Of a stretch of DNA of 20,265 nucleotides, positions 7,407 to 14,642 are shown piece after piece. The stretch is from DASPPM01 sp052143835 (GTDB taxonomy: Bacteria; Pseudomonadota; Alphaproteobacteria; JACZXZ01). The position numbers were made by a program, and so were the translations under genes. The stretch is taken from assembly GCA_052143835.1 (NCBI GenBank), contig JBKQRV010000079.1, forward strand, positions 1 to 20,265. The letters run 5' to 3'. The notes under the pieces were generated by a model, which saw nothing but the letters and a program-made list of their open reading frames with translations, ran no database searches and was not told the origin of the DNA. Numbering within the stretch: position 1 is the stretch's first letter; every line of letters begins with the position of its first letter.

Positions 7407-9337
7407 CAGATGCCGTAGGGGACGGTCTTGTCGTTGCTGCGCGTGAGGTTGCGGTAGCGCGCCAGCGCCCAGAGCGGGAAGAACTGGCAATAGCCGTGAT
7501 AGCGCAGGTAGAAGACGCGCGGGAAGCCGACGGCCGTGAACCACGGCTCCTGCCATTCGCAGCCCTCTCGGGGGGCCTCGAGCAGATAGGCGATGCCGCG
7601 CTTGACCGCATCGCTATCGGCCTCGCCCGCCGCCATCAGCGCGAGCAGCGCCCAGGCCGTCTGCGAGGGTGTCGAGGCTTTGCATTCGCTGCGCCGTTCC
7701 GGCCAATAGCTGGCGCCGTCCTCGCCCCAGCCACCGTCCTCGCGCTGGCGTCCCTTGAGCCAGTCGACGGCTCTCCGGATGTAAGGTTGCTGAGGGTCCT
7801 CGTGCACCGCGTTCAGCGCGCACAGCACCGACCAGGTTCCGTAGATGTAATTGGTGCCCCAGCGTCCGAACCATGAGCCGTCCGCCTCCTGCTCGCGCTT
7901 GAGAAACGCGATCGCGCGCTCAATCACCGGGTGCTCGCGCGCGTAGCCGAGCTGCGCCAGGAAGCCGAGACAGCGCGCACTCACGTCCGCCGTCGGCGGA
8001 TCGAGGAGCGCGCCGTGGTCCGCGAAGGGTATGTGGTTCAGGTAGTACTTGGTATTCTCGGCATCGAACGAGCCCCAGCCGCCGTTCTCGCTCTGCATGC
8101 CGACGATCCATTCGGCGGCCCTGAGGATCGCCTCGCGATGGGCGGGATCGCCCGCCCGGTCGAGCGCAATGCCGACGAGGGCTGTGTCGTCGACATCGGG
8201 ATAGTGAGCGTTGTTGTACTGAAACGCCCAGCCGCCCGGGCGCAGGCCGGGACGCTGCCAGGCCCAATCGCCCTTCACCTCGAGGACTTGCCGCTCGGCG
8301 AGCCATGCCATCGCGTTCGCCGCATTCGCTCCGTCGCGCGGCGTCTCCGCCTCCATGAGGGCGAGCGCCGCGAGGCCGGTGTCCCATACGGGCGACATGC
8401 AGGGTTGGCAATAGCCGACGCCGTCCTTGAGCACGAGGAGCTTGCGCAAGGCCGCCTTGGCCGTCACGAGATCGGGGTGATCCTTGGCGTAGCCGAGTGC
8501 AGCGAAGGCCATGACGGTATTGGCGATCGCGGGGAAGATGCCGCCGAGCCCGTCCTCGCCGTTGAGCCGCTCCTTCACCCAGGCGACGGCGAGCTTGATC
8601 GCCTTCTCGCGCTTGCCCCTGGGGAAGAAGGGCTCGACGATCTGCAGGAGCTTGTCGAGGGCGAGGAAGAAATCGCCCATCCGCGCCCCCGTGGGGTTCA
8701 CCTGGTAATGGCGCACCTCCCCCGGCGTCGTGGCGAAGAGCTCGTGAACGTCCACGCGGCGCGGGTTCTGCGCCTTCGGCTTGAGCGCGGTCAGGATCAG
8801 GAGCGGCACGATCACCGTGCGCGACCAGTAGCTCACCTTGCTCAGGTGGAAGGGGAACCAGCGCGGCAGCAGCATGATCTCGATCGGCATGACCGGAACG
8901 CCGCGCCACGGTATCTGCGCATACAAGGCGAGCGCGAAGCGGGTGAACACGTTGCAGCTCTCGGCCCCGCCGTGCGCGAGGATCGCCGCGCGCGCGCGCT
9001 TCATGTGCGGAGCTGCGGGATCGTCGCCCGCGAGCTTGAGGGCCAGATAGGCCTTGACCGACGCCGAGATGTTGAAGTCGCCGCCGTGAAACAGCGGCCA
9101 GCCGCCGTGCTCGCCCTGGAGCCGGCGCAGGTAGACCGCGAGGTGCTGTTCGAGCTCTCTGTCGATCTCGTCGAGAAAATGCTCGAGCATGATGTATTCG
9201 GCCGGGATCGTGGCGTCGGCCTCGAGCTCGAAGACCCAATGGCCGTCCTCGCGCTGCAGCGCCTTGAGCGCGGCCGCGACTTCGGCGATCACGGGATCGA
9301 GCCGATTCTTGAGAAGGTGATCGCGAGCGTCAGCCAA
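7406..9337 (-). CDS. shc: Shc/HpnF, squalene-hopene cyclase
   Basis: Squalene-hopene cyclase (643 aa, a usual length) is a monotopic membrane enzyme that cyclises squalene to hopene/hopanol. The catalytic acid motif DVDDTA is at residues 381-386. Several QW repeats that brace the (alpha/alpha)6 barrel are visible, for example QREDGHW near 28-34, QSENGGWGSF at 415-424, QEADGSWFGRW from 483, and QREDGGWGEDGASYW further on. The start is TTG at 9337: an in-frame TGA lies 9 bases upstream, so no longer start is possible, and GGAGG lies about 12 bases before the TTG. The unusual start and long spacing may limit translation. A good promoter lies in the 209-bp gap after apt. The stop codon shares a base with the hpnG start. 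Confidence 0.97.
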   Translation of the reverse strand: MADARDHLLKNRLDPVIAEVAAALKALQREDGHWVFELEADATIPAEYIMLEHFLDEIDRELEQHLAVYLRRLQGEHGGWPLFHGGDFNISASVKAYLALKLAGDDPAAPHMKRARAAILAHGGAESCNVFTRFALALYAQIPWRGVPVMPIEIMLLPRWFPFHLSKVSYWSRTVIVPLLILTALKPKAQNPRRVDVHELFATTPGEVRHYQVNPTGARMGDFFLALDKLLQIVEPFFPRGKREKAIKLAVAWVKERLNGEDGLGGIFPAIANTVMAFAALGYAKDHPDLVTAKAALRKLLVLKDGVGYCQPCMSPVWDTGLAALALMEAETPRDGANAANAMAWLAERQVLEVKGDWAWQRPGLRPGGWAFQYNNAHYPDVDDTALVGIALDRAGDPAHREAILRAAEWIVGMQSENGGWGSFDAENTKYYLNHIPFADHGALLDPPTADVSARCLGFLAQLGYAREHPVIERAIAFLKREQEADGSWFGRWGTNYIYGTWSVLCALNAVHEDPQQPYIRRAVDWLKGRQREDGGWGEDGASYWPERRSECKASTPSQTAWALLALMAAGEADSDAVKRGIAYLLEAPREGCEWQEPWFTAVGFPRVFYLRYHGYCQFFPLWALARYRNLTRSNDKTVPYGI

Positions 9338-9400
9338 GGGGCGTCACGTCCTCCATCGTGCCGAAGCAAGGCGTTTGCGCAACGGGCGACCCTGACACGA

Positions 9401-9436
9401 CAAAGCCGCGGAACCCAAACGGGCGCCGGGCTTTTG
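9401..9436 (-). promoter_or_regulatory. Hairpin in the predicted shc leader
   Basis: CAAAGCC (9401-9407) can pair with GGCTTTTG (9429-9436), and an inner CCC/GGG pair (9414-9416 with 9421-9423) extends the fold. It lies between the candidate promoter at 9456-9484 and the shc start. There is no good U-tract, so this could be a leader structure or the end of the apt transcript. No folding calculation was done. Confidence 0.3.
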
Positions 9437-9455
9437 CCGATTGTCCAGGGCGGCA

Positions 9456-9484
9456 ATTCTAACGGCCATCCAAGGGCTTTTCAA
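9456..9484 (-). promoter_or_regulatory. Candidate promoter for shc-hpnG
   Basis: Read on the - strand, TTGAAA (9484-9479) and TAGAAT (9461-9456) are separated by exactly 17 bases. Each box matches the sigma70 consensus at five of six positions, the best promoter match I found in the window. It predicts a leader of about 110 nt before shc. This would let the cyclase be transcribed independently of the squalene genes upstream. Confidence 0.5.
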
Positions 9485-9546
9485 TCTCGCCGGGGCGCTC
9501 TGCGGCGAGCGCGCCGACGATCGCCGTGCTCCGGACCGCTTGCCGC

Positions 9547-10074
9547 TCAATGGCCCTCGAAGGCGCAAAGCGCGGTCACCGAGACGCCCATCTGCTCGAT
9601 CTTGCGCCGCCCGCCCAACTCGGGCAGATCGATCACGAAGACGGCCCCCATGATCTTGCCGCCCGCCTGGCGGATGAGATCGATCGACGCCGCCGCCGTG
9701 CCGCCCGTCGCGATGAGATCGTCGACGAGGAGGACGTGCTCGCCCTCGAGAACGGCGTCGGTGTGGATCTCGACGCGATCGGTGCCGTATTCCAGCGAAT
9801 AGTCGAGCCCGATCGTCTGCCAGGGCAGCTTGCCCTTCTTGCGCACCGGAATGAAACCGGCGTTGAGCTGATGGGCTACGGCACCGCCGAGGATGAAGCC
9901 GCGCGCCTCGACCCCCGCCACCTTGTCGATGCGCTGGCCCTGGAAGGCCTCGACCAGCTTCTCGATGGTGATGCGGAAGCCGACCGGGTCCTGAAGCAGC
10001 GTGGTGATGTCGCGGAAGACGATCCCCGGCTTCGGGTAATCCGGGATCGATCGTACGCGGGACTTGATCGGCAT
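9547..10074 (-). CDS. apt: Adenine phosphoribosyltransferase (Apt)
   Basis: Apt (175 aa, normal length) makes AMP from adenine and PRPP in the cytoplasm. The PRPP-binding signature VLLVDDLIATGGTA is at residues 114-127, the PDYPKPGIVFRDIT segment typical of Apt is at 11-24, and GVEARGFI at about 54-61 is also typical. The ATG at 10074 has a strong ribosome-binding site (GGAGGG, about 6 bases upstream). The gene lies inside the hopanoid operon, between hpnE and shc and two genes before hpnG, which releases adenine from adenosylhopane. That position suggests Apt recycles the adenine by-product; this is an inference from context and pathway chemistry. The alternative is a housekeeping gene that is here by chance. 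Confidence 0.96.
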   Translation of the reverse strand: MPIKSRVRSIPDYPKPGIVFRDITTLLQDPVGFRITIEKLVEAFQGQRIDKVAGVEARGFILGGAVAHQLNAGFIPVRKKGKLPWQTIGLDYSLEYGTDRVEIHTDAVLEGEHVLLVDDLIATGGTAAASIDLIRQAGGKIMGAVFVIDLPELGGRRKIEQMGVSVTALCAFEGH

Positions 10075-10125
10075 CTTGCCCCCTCCGTTGACGGTGCCAG
10101 AGGACGCGCGGGTCCGGCCGTTGGC

Positions 10126-10154
10126 ACTCTACCCACTCGGCCGGCGAAAGGCAA
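10126..10154 (-). promoter_or_regulatory. Candidate promoter for apt with overlapping palindrome
   Basis: Read on the - strand, TTGCCT (10154-10149) and TAGAGT (10131-10126) are 17 bases apart, four of six matches each. An inverted repeat, CCGGCCG (10114-10120) and CGGCCGG (10138-10144), straddles the -10 box. The arms are seven bases with a 17-base centre, so it could be an operator or simply GC-rich sequence. Confidence 0.3.
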
Positions 10155-10172
10155 AAGTGCGGGTGCGGACGG

Positions 10173-11459
10173 CTAATCTTTGAGCGCCGCCGCCGCCGCG
10201 AGATGGCCCGAGCGCACAGCGCTCTCGATGGTGGCGGGGAGGCCCGTGTCGGTCCAGTCGCCGGCGAGGAAGAGATTGGCGAGCTGGGTGCGCGTGCGCG
10301 CGCGCTTGGCAAGCGCCGCGGGCACTTGGGCGAAGGTGGCGCGCTTCTCCTTGACGATGCGGACCGGCGGGAGCGGTGCTGCCGGGAGCGCCAGGGCCTT
10401 CGCGACATCGCCCCAGAGCCGTCCGGCAACCGCCTCGTTCGCCACCTCCGCGAGCGCGTCCGCGGCACTCACCGTGACCGAGACGATGGAGCCGCGGCGG
10501 AAGAGCCAGTGCGCCGTCCCGCCGACGAGGCCGAGGAAGGGCAGCTCCTCCGGGAAGGCCGGCGCGCTCGCAAGGCGGAAGTGGGCATTGACGATGGCGC
10601 GGCTCTCGAGCGGCACCTGCGCGCCGGGCAGAAGCTCGGCAACGCGCGCCGGCGGGAGCGCCAGGACGACGAGGTCGCCCGCCTCGAGCTCGATCTTCCC
10701 TTGGGCAAAGTCGAGCTTGGCTATGCGGCCCTCCGCGATCTCGATCGCCCGCAGCCGGCGATTGAAGCCCATCTCGACGCCCGCGTCGGCGAGCCGCTTG
10801 AGGGCCGGATCGACGAAGCTCGCGGAGAGCCCGTCCTTGGCGATGCAGGGCCGGCTTGCGCCGCCGCCGCGCCCGAGCGTCTCGACCAGCACCGGCCACA
10901 GCAGGCGCGCGGCACCCTCCTCAGCGGCGGTGTTGAGCACGGCAACGGCGAGGGGCTCCCAGAAGCGCCGATAGAGGATGCGGTGTGCTGAAAGGCAATG
11001 GGCGACGGTCGCATTCGGCTCGGCAAAGGCGAGGCTGAGAGCCGCCAGATAATCCCAGGCCGAGGTGTCCGGGACGCGGCGCGCGGGAGCGAAGATCCAC
11101 CACGGAAGCGGCCCGCGGTTCGGCCGCACCGTCCAGCGCGCGCCGCTCTCCAGATCGACAAAGGGGAAGGCGGCCTCGGGTGCCGCATAGAGCGTGTCCC
11201 GCGCGCCGATCTCGGCGAGATAGCTCATCGCCGAGCGATTGCCCGAGAGCAGCAGATGATTGCCGTTGTCGATGACGGCGCCAAGCGTCTCGTCGGCAAA
11301 GGAGCGGCAGCGGCCGCCAGCCTGGCCTGCTGCCTCGTGGAGCCGCACCTCGAAGCGATCGCTCGCGGCCAGGCGAACGGCGGCTGCCAATCCCGCGAGC
11401 CCGGCGCCGACGACGTGCGCGAGGCGGCGCGGGTTCTGCGTGCGCCTAGAGGAAGCCAT
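10173..11459 (-). CDS. hpnE: HpnE, FAD-dependent hydroxysqualene dehydroxylase
   Basis: HpnE (428 aa) is the flavin amine-oxidase/phytoene-desaturase-like enzyme that, in the three-step bacterial route, reduces hydroxysqualene to squalene after HpnD and HpnC have acted. The FAD-binding motif GAGLAG is at residues 18-23, followed by the GGRCRSF segment near 48. The C-terminal FAD-contact region LFLAGDWTDTGLPATIESA starts at about 396. The ATG at 11459 lies inside the 3' end of hpnD, a 14-bp same-strand overlap, so the two are probably translationally coupled. A 98-bp gap follows before apt and contains a candidate promoter. Confidence 0.93.
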   Translation of the reverse strand: MASSRRTQNPRRLAHVVGAGLAGLAAAVRLAASDRFEVRLHEAAGQAGGRCRSFADETLGAVIDNGNHLLLSGNRSAMSYLAEIGARDTLYAAPEAAFPFVDLESGARWTVRPNRGPLPWWIFAPARRVPDTSAWDYLAALSLAFAEPNATVAHCLSAHRILYRRFWEPLAVAVLNTAAEEGAARLLWPVLVETLGRGGGASRPCIAKDGLSASFVDPALKRLADAGVEMGFNRRLRAIEIAEGRIAKLDFAQGKIELEAGDLVVLALPPARVAELLPGAQVPLESRAIVNAHFRLASAPAFPEELPFLGLVGGTAHWLFRRGSIVSVTVSAADALAEVANEAVAGRLWGDVAKALALPAAPLPPVRIVKEKRATFAQVPAALAKRARTRTQLANLFLAGDWTDTGLPATIESAVRSGHLAAAAALKD

Positions 11460-12315
11460 AGCGAAGGGCTATCCAGAGCTTAGTAAATTTCGAAGGGCCG
11501 ACCGGCCGCTCGAGCTCACGCCAGCCGCGTGCCACGAGCGCCGCGAGCGAGCGGCTATAGACCTCGAGCATGATGATGGCGGGGCGCATCGTGCGCCGGT
11601 CGAGCTGGGCGAGCCAGGCGCGCGCCTCGTCGTAGCTCGCGCGCGCGATCGCGGCCAAGTCGTCGCATGCCTTGCCTAAGCTGGGATGCGCGAGCACGGC
11701 GGCAGGGTCGCGCGCGGCGATGCCGTGCTTCACGAGGAGCTCGCGCGGCAGGTAGAGCCTGCCGCGGCCGGCGTCCTCGGCGAGGTCGCGCAGAATGTTG
11801 GTCAGCTGGAGCGCCTTGCCTTCCGCGAGTGCGAGCTTGCGCGCCGTCTCGCTCGGGTCGCCGAAGGCGCGCACGGACAAGAGGCCCACGGCCCCCGCCA
11901 CGCGCGCGCAATAGAGCTCGAGCTCGGCGAGCGAGGGGGCGCGCATGTCGCTGAGCGCGTCCATCTCCATGCCGTCGATGACGGCGAGAAAGTCCTCGCG
12001 CAAAAGGCCGTACTCGGCGACGGGGCGCAGAAGCGCCTCTGTCGTCGGCCGCGTGGGCGCGCCCGCGTAGAGCCGATCGATCTCGCGGCGCCATTCGGCG
12101 AGGCCCTGGCGCTTGGCCTCGGCCGTGCCGCCCTCGTCCGCGATGTCGTCGACCTCGCGGCAGAAGGCATAGATCGCGAACATCGCGTCGCGTCGGGCGG
12201 GCTCGAGCAGGCGCATGGCCCAGAAGAACGAGGTGCCCGAGCGCTCGGTCACCGCTCGCACATGGGCGCGCGCCGCGGCGGTGGAGGCACTATCGCCGGA
12301 GAGGGCTTCCGCCAT
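11446..12315 (-). CDS. hpnD: HpnD, presqualene diphosphate synthase
   Basis: HpnD (289 aa) belongs to the trans-isoprenyl diphosphate (squalene/phytoene synthase) family and condenses two farnesyl diphosphates to presqualene diphosphate. The first Asp-rich magnesium motif is DDIADE at residues 56-61, and the second lies in the stretch QLTNILRDLAEDAGRGRLYL at 170-189. Assignment as HpnD rather than HpnC rests on this second motif and on the position directly before hpnE. The gene starts 9 bp after hpnB and its stop is inside hpnE, so hpnB-hpnD-hpnE form a tight transcriptional unit. Confidence 0.92.
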   Translation of the reverse strand: MAEALSGDSASTAAARAHVRAVTERSGTSFFWAMRLLEPARRDAMFAIYAFCREVDDIADEGGTAEAKRQGLAEWRREIDRLYAGAPTRPTTEALLRPVAEYGLLREDFLAVIDGMEMDALSDMRAPSLAELELYCARVAGAVGLLSVRAFGDPSETARKLALAEGKALQLTNILRDLAEDAGRGRLYLPRELLVKHGIAARDPAAVLAHPSLGKACDDLAAIARASYDEARAWLAQLDRRTMRPAIIMLEVYSRSLAALVARGWRELERPVGPSKFTKLWIALRYGFL

Positions 12316-12324
12316 CGCGCGGTC

Positions 12325-13515
12325 TCAGGCGGAGGAGCGCGGAGCGCGCGCGTAGGTGCGGCCCTTCCACGCCCCACCTCTGCCGCGCCAGTGGCGCAGC
12401 GCCGAATCGACCGTCATGGCCGTGTAAAGCGTCGCCGCCAAGGGAAGCAGGGATGCGCGCCAGCGCGGCACTTTGTAGAGCGCCAAAGTCGGGCAATACA
12501 TGATCGCCATGAATGCCCAAGCAAACACGGCAAGAGCGCCCAAGAGGTAGTTGCCCGAGAGCGGCGCCTGGAACGCCAGGACCGGCGGCGAGAGGAAGAC
12601 CGCCGCCATGCCCATGACCGCGGCGAGAAGGAGGAGGGGGGAGTACTGGAGCTGCGTGTAGGCCGAGCGCGCGACCATGTGCCAGATCGCGCCCAAGCTG
12701 TCATAGGGCCGTATGCTCTTGACCGTCTCGGTAAGGCCGAGCCAGATGGCCCCGCCGCGGCCCTTGATGAGGCGGGCGAGTGCCAAGTCGTCGATGATGG
12801 CATCGCGGATCGCGGCAATGCCTCCGCCGTCGGCGAGGGCCGCGCTACGCACCAGCATGCAGCCGCCGGCCGCCGCGGCGGTTCCCGTGTCGCGGCGGTT
12901 CACCTGCGCGAAGGGATAGAGCATCTGGAAGAAGAACACGAAGGCGGGGATGAGCAGGCGCTCCCAGAAGCTCGCTACGCGGAGCAGCACCATGAGCGAG
13001 ACGAGGTCGAGGCGCTCGCTCTCCGCCTTGGTGACAAGACGGCGCAAGTTGCCCGGATCATGCACGATGTCGGCATCGGTCAGCAGCAGATAGACCGCAG
13101 GCGAGAGCGCCTCTGCGCGGCGCACGCCCTGCTCTACGGCCCACATCTTGCCGGTCCAGCCGCTCGGCAGCGGCGCTCCCGCGACGACCGTGAGCCGCGC
13201 GGCCGCAGAGAGCTCCTCGGCCAAAGCGCGGGCGTGTGCCGCCGTGCCGTCTTCGCTGCGGTCGTCGACCAGGACCACGGAGAAGCGGCCCAGGTAGTCC
13301 TGGCGCAAGAGCGAGGCGATCGACCGGGCGATGACATCGGCCTCGTTCCGTGCAGGCACGACGACCGCGACCTCGGGCCAGGAGGCGAGCGGCGGCGCGC
13401 TTTCGGGGAGACGGGGGCCAGCGTGCCAGAAGCCGTGCCGCAGGAAGCGCGTGGCGAGGCCGCCCACCGAGGTGATGAGCGCAAGTAGCGCAAGTGCTGT
13501 GGGCGTTAGTGCCAT
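12325..13515 (-). CDS. hpnB: HpnB, hopanoid-associated family 2 glycosyltransferase
   Basis: This 396-aa membrane-attached glycosyltransferase has a GT2-type (GT-A fold) domain. An N-terminal hydrophobic segment at about 5-22 is followed by VVPARNEAD at about 52-60, the nucleotide-sugar motif DDRSEDG at 84-90, the metal-binding TDAD at 146-149 and an IIDDLALA segment at about 240-247 in the acceptor/catalytic region. At least two further hydrophobic segments follow at about 292-346. It matches HpnB, a hopanoid-locus glycosyltransferase whose substrate is not firmly established. It lies between hpnC and hpnD, splitting the squalene trio, whereas elsewhere it often follows hpnA. The start at 13515 has no obvious ribosome-binding site. 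Confidence 0.9.
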   Translation of the reverse strand: MALTPTALALLALITSVGGLATRFLRHGFWHAGPRLPESAPPLASWPEVAVVVPARNEADVIARSIASLLRQDYLGRFSVVLVDDRSEDGTAAHARALAEELSAAARLTVVAGAPLPSGWTGKMWAVEQGVRRAEALSPAVYLLLTDADIVHDPGNLRRLVTKAESERLDLVSLMVLLRVASFWERLLIPAFVFFFQMLYPFAQVNRRDTGTAAAAGGCMLVRSAALADGGGIAAIRDAIIDDLALARLIKGRGGAIWLGLTETVKSIRPYDSLGAIWHMVARSAYTQLQYSPLLLLAAVMGMAAVFLSPPVLAFQAPLSGNYLLGALAVFAWAFMAIMYCPTLALYKVPRWRASLLPLAATLYTAMTVDSALRHWRGRGGAWKGRTYARAPRSSA

Positions 13516-13569
13516 AGCGGGTGGATAGCGCAGGGCCGGGGCCTAAGCCAAGACCTTTCGACGCCCGGG

Positions 13570-14457
13570 TTAAGGAGAGCGCGTCGCCTCAACACCTCCT
13601 CTGAGCAGAGTGCGCACGGCGCCCAGGCCCGCCACGAGGAGGAAGGCGGGCTTGCCGAGCTCGACGCGCTCGGCCACGGGATCGCGGCGGCGCAGCATCG
13701 CCGTGAGCCGCTCCGCGAGTGCCACGATGGCGCCCGATTCATAGGCGAGCCGGCGGTTGCGCAATTGCCCGGGCAGCTTCCGCGCCTCACGGAGCAGGGT
13801 CTCGGTCCCGTCGAGGCAACGGTCGAGCACGCGCCTCAGCGCGGCACTCGCCCGAGGGGCGGCGAGTGCCGCGACGCTCTCGCCTTCGGCCGCGAGCCAG
13901 TCGAGCGGCAGATAGACGCGGTCGAGATTGCGGTAGTCGTCCTTGCAGTCCTGCAGGTGATTGATCACCTGGAGCGCGTTGCAGAGCGCGTCCGACGCCG
14001 GGTAGCCGCTCTTCTCCTCGCCGTGGAGGTCGAGCAGATAGCGCCCCACGGGTGCTGCCGAGAGCATGCAATAGCCGTGGATGAGCTCGTCCCAGCTCCG
14101 GTAGCGCAACACCGTGGCGTCGCGCTTGAAGGCGGTCACGAGATCGATGCAATGCTGGACCGTGACGTTGGTCTCGCTCAGGCTTCGGCGCAGGCGGTGC
14201 GCCTTGAGGTAGGCCGGATCGCCCTCGCGACGCCCGAGGATGGCCGCCTCGAAGCCGTCGAGCCGGTCGATCTTCTCTTGCGGCGAAAGCCGCGGGTTGT
14301 CCGCGATGTCGTCGATCGCGCGGGCGAAGGCATAGAATAGCGCCACATGGGGACGCAGCTTCGCCGGCAGGAGCCAGGAGCCGACCGGGAAATTCTCGTC
14401 TCCCGCCCCCTTGCCCGAAGGCGTCTCGACCGTTGCCACGCGCGCGCCGCTCGCCAT
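13570..14457 (-). CDS. hpnC: HpnC, hydroxysqualene synthase
   Basis: HpnC, a second squalene/phytoene-synthase-family protein, converts presqualene diphosphate to hydroxysqualene for HpnE. With the start at 14457 it is 295 aa. The first Asp-rich motif DDIADN is at residues 49-54 and the second is in the segment LQVINHLQDCKDDYRNLDRV at 162-181. The N-terminal TPSGKGAGDENFPVGSWLL stretch is characteristic of HpnC. I chose the ATG at 14457 because GGGAAGGGAC precedes it closely and conserved sequence begins soon after. An upstream in-frame ATG at 14532 would add 25 low-complexity residues. It is the first gene of the - strand block, with a 54-bp gap to hpnB. Confidence 0.92.
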   Translation of the reverse strand: MASGARVATVETPSGKGAGDENFPVGSWLLPAKLRPHVALFYAFARAIDDIADNPRLSPQEKIDRLDGFEAAILGRREGDPAYLKAHRLRRSLSETNVTVQHCIDLVTAFKRDATVLRYRSWDELIHGYCMLSAAPVGRYLLDLHGEEKSGYPASDALCNALQVINHLQDCKDDYRNLDRVYLPLDWLAAEGESVAALAAPRASAALRRVLDRCLDGTETLLREARKLPGQLRNRRLAYESGAIVALAERLTAMLRRRDPVAERVELGKPAFLLVAGLGAVRTLLRGGVEATRSP

Positions 14458-14582
14458 GTCCCTTCCCGCCTCGCTTGCCCCCGCCTCGGCTGAAGAACGC
14501 AGCCCTCCTCCTGCCATGCTCATGGGTAGCATATTTTTGCGCCCGCAATGAGGAGAGAGAGACGCGGACGGGGAGGGGGCGG

Positions 14583-14611
14583 TGGACAGGCGGGCGCGTG
14601 GCCGCTACAAA
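14583..14611 (+). promoter_or_regulatory. Candidate promoter for the UDP-glucuronate epimerase gene
   Basis: TGGACA (14583-14588) and TACAAA (14606-14611) are 17 bases apart, about 32 bp before the ATG. GGGAGAGG just upstream of the start is a good ribosome-binding site. I did not find an equally good promoter for hpnC on the other strand; a TATGCT box near 14530 lacks a partner. Confidence 0.42.
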
Positions 14612-14642
14612 GGGCCGCGGGCGGCGGGAGAGGTAACGAGCG

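Noticed and set aside
7931..9802. A 623-codon open frame on the + strand opposite shc
   Set aside because: Its sequence is charged, low-complexity and without any domain; it mirrors the shc coding frame in GC-rich DNA and conflicts with an unmistakable cyclase.
11686..13488. A 600-codon open frame on the + strand opposite hpnD and hpnB
   Set aside because: It is a GC-driven antisense frame with no recognisable motif; hpnD and hpnB on the other strand have clear catalytic motifs.
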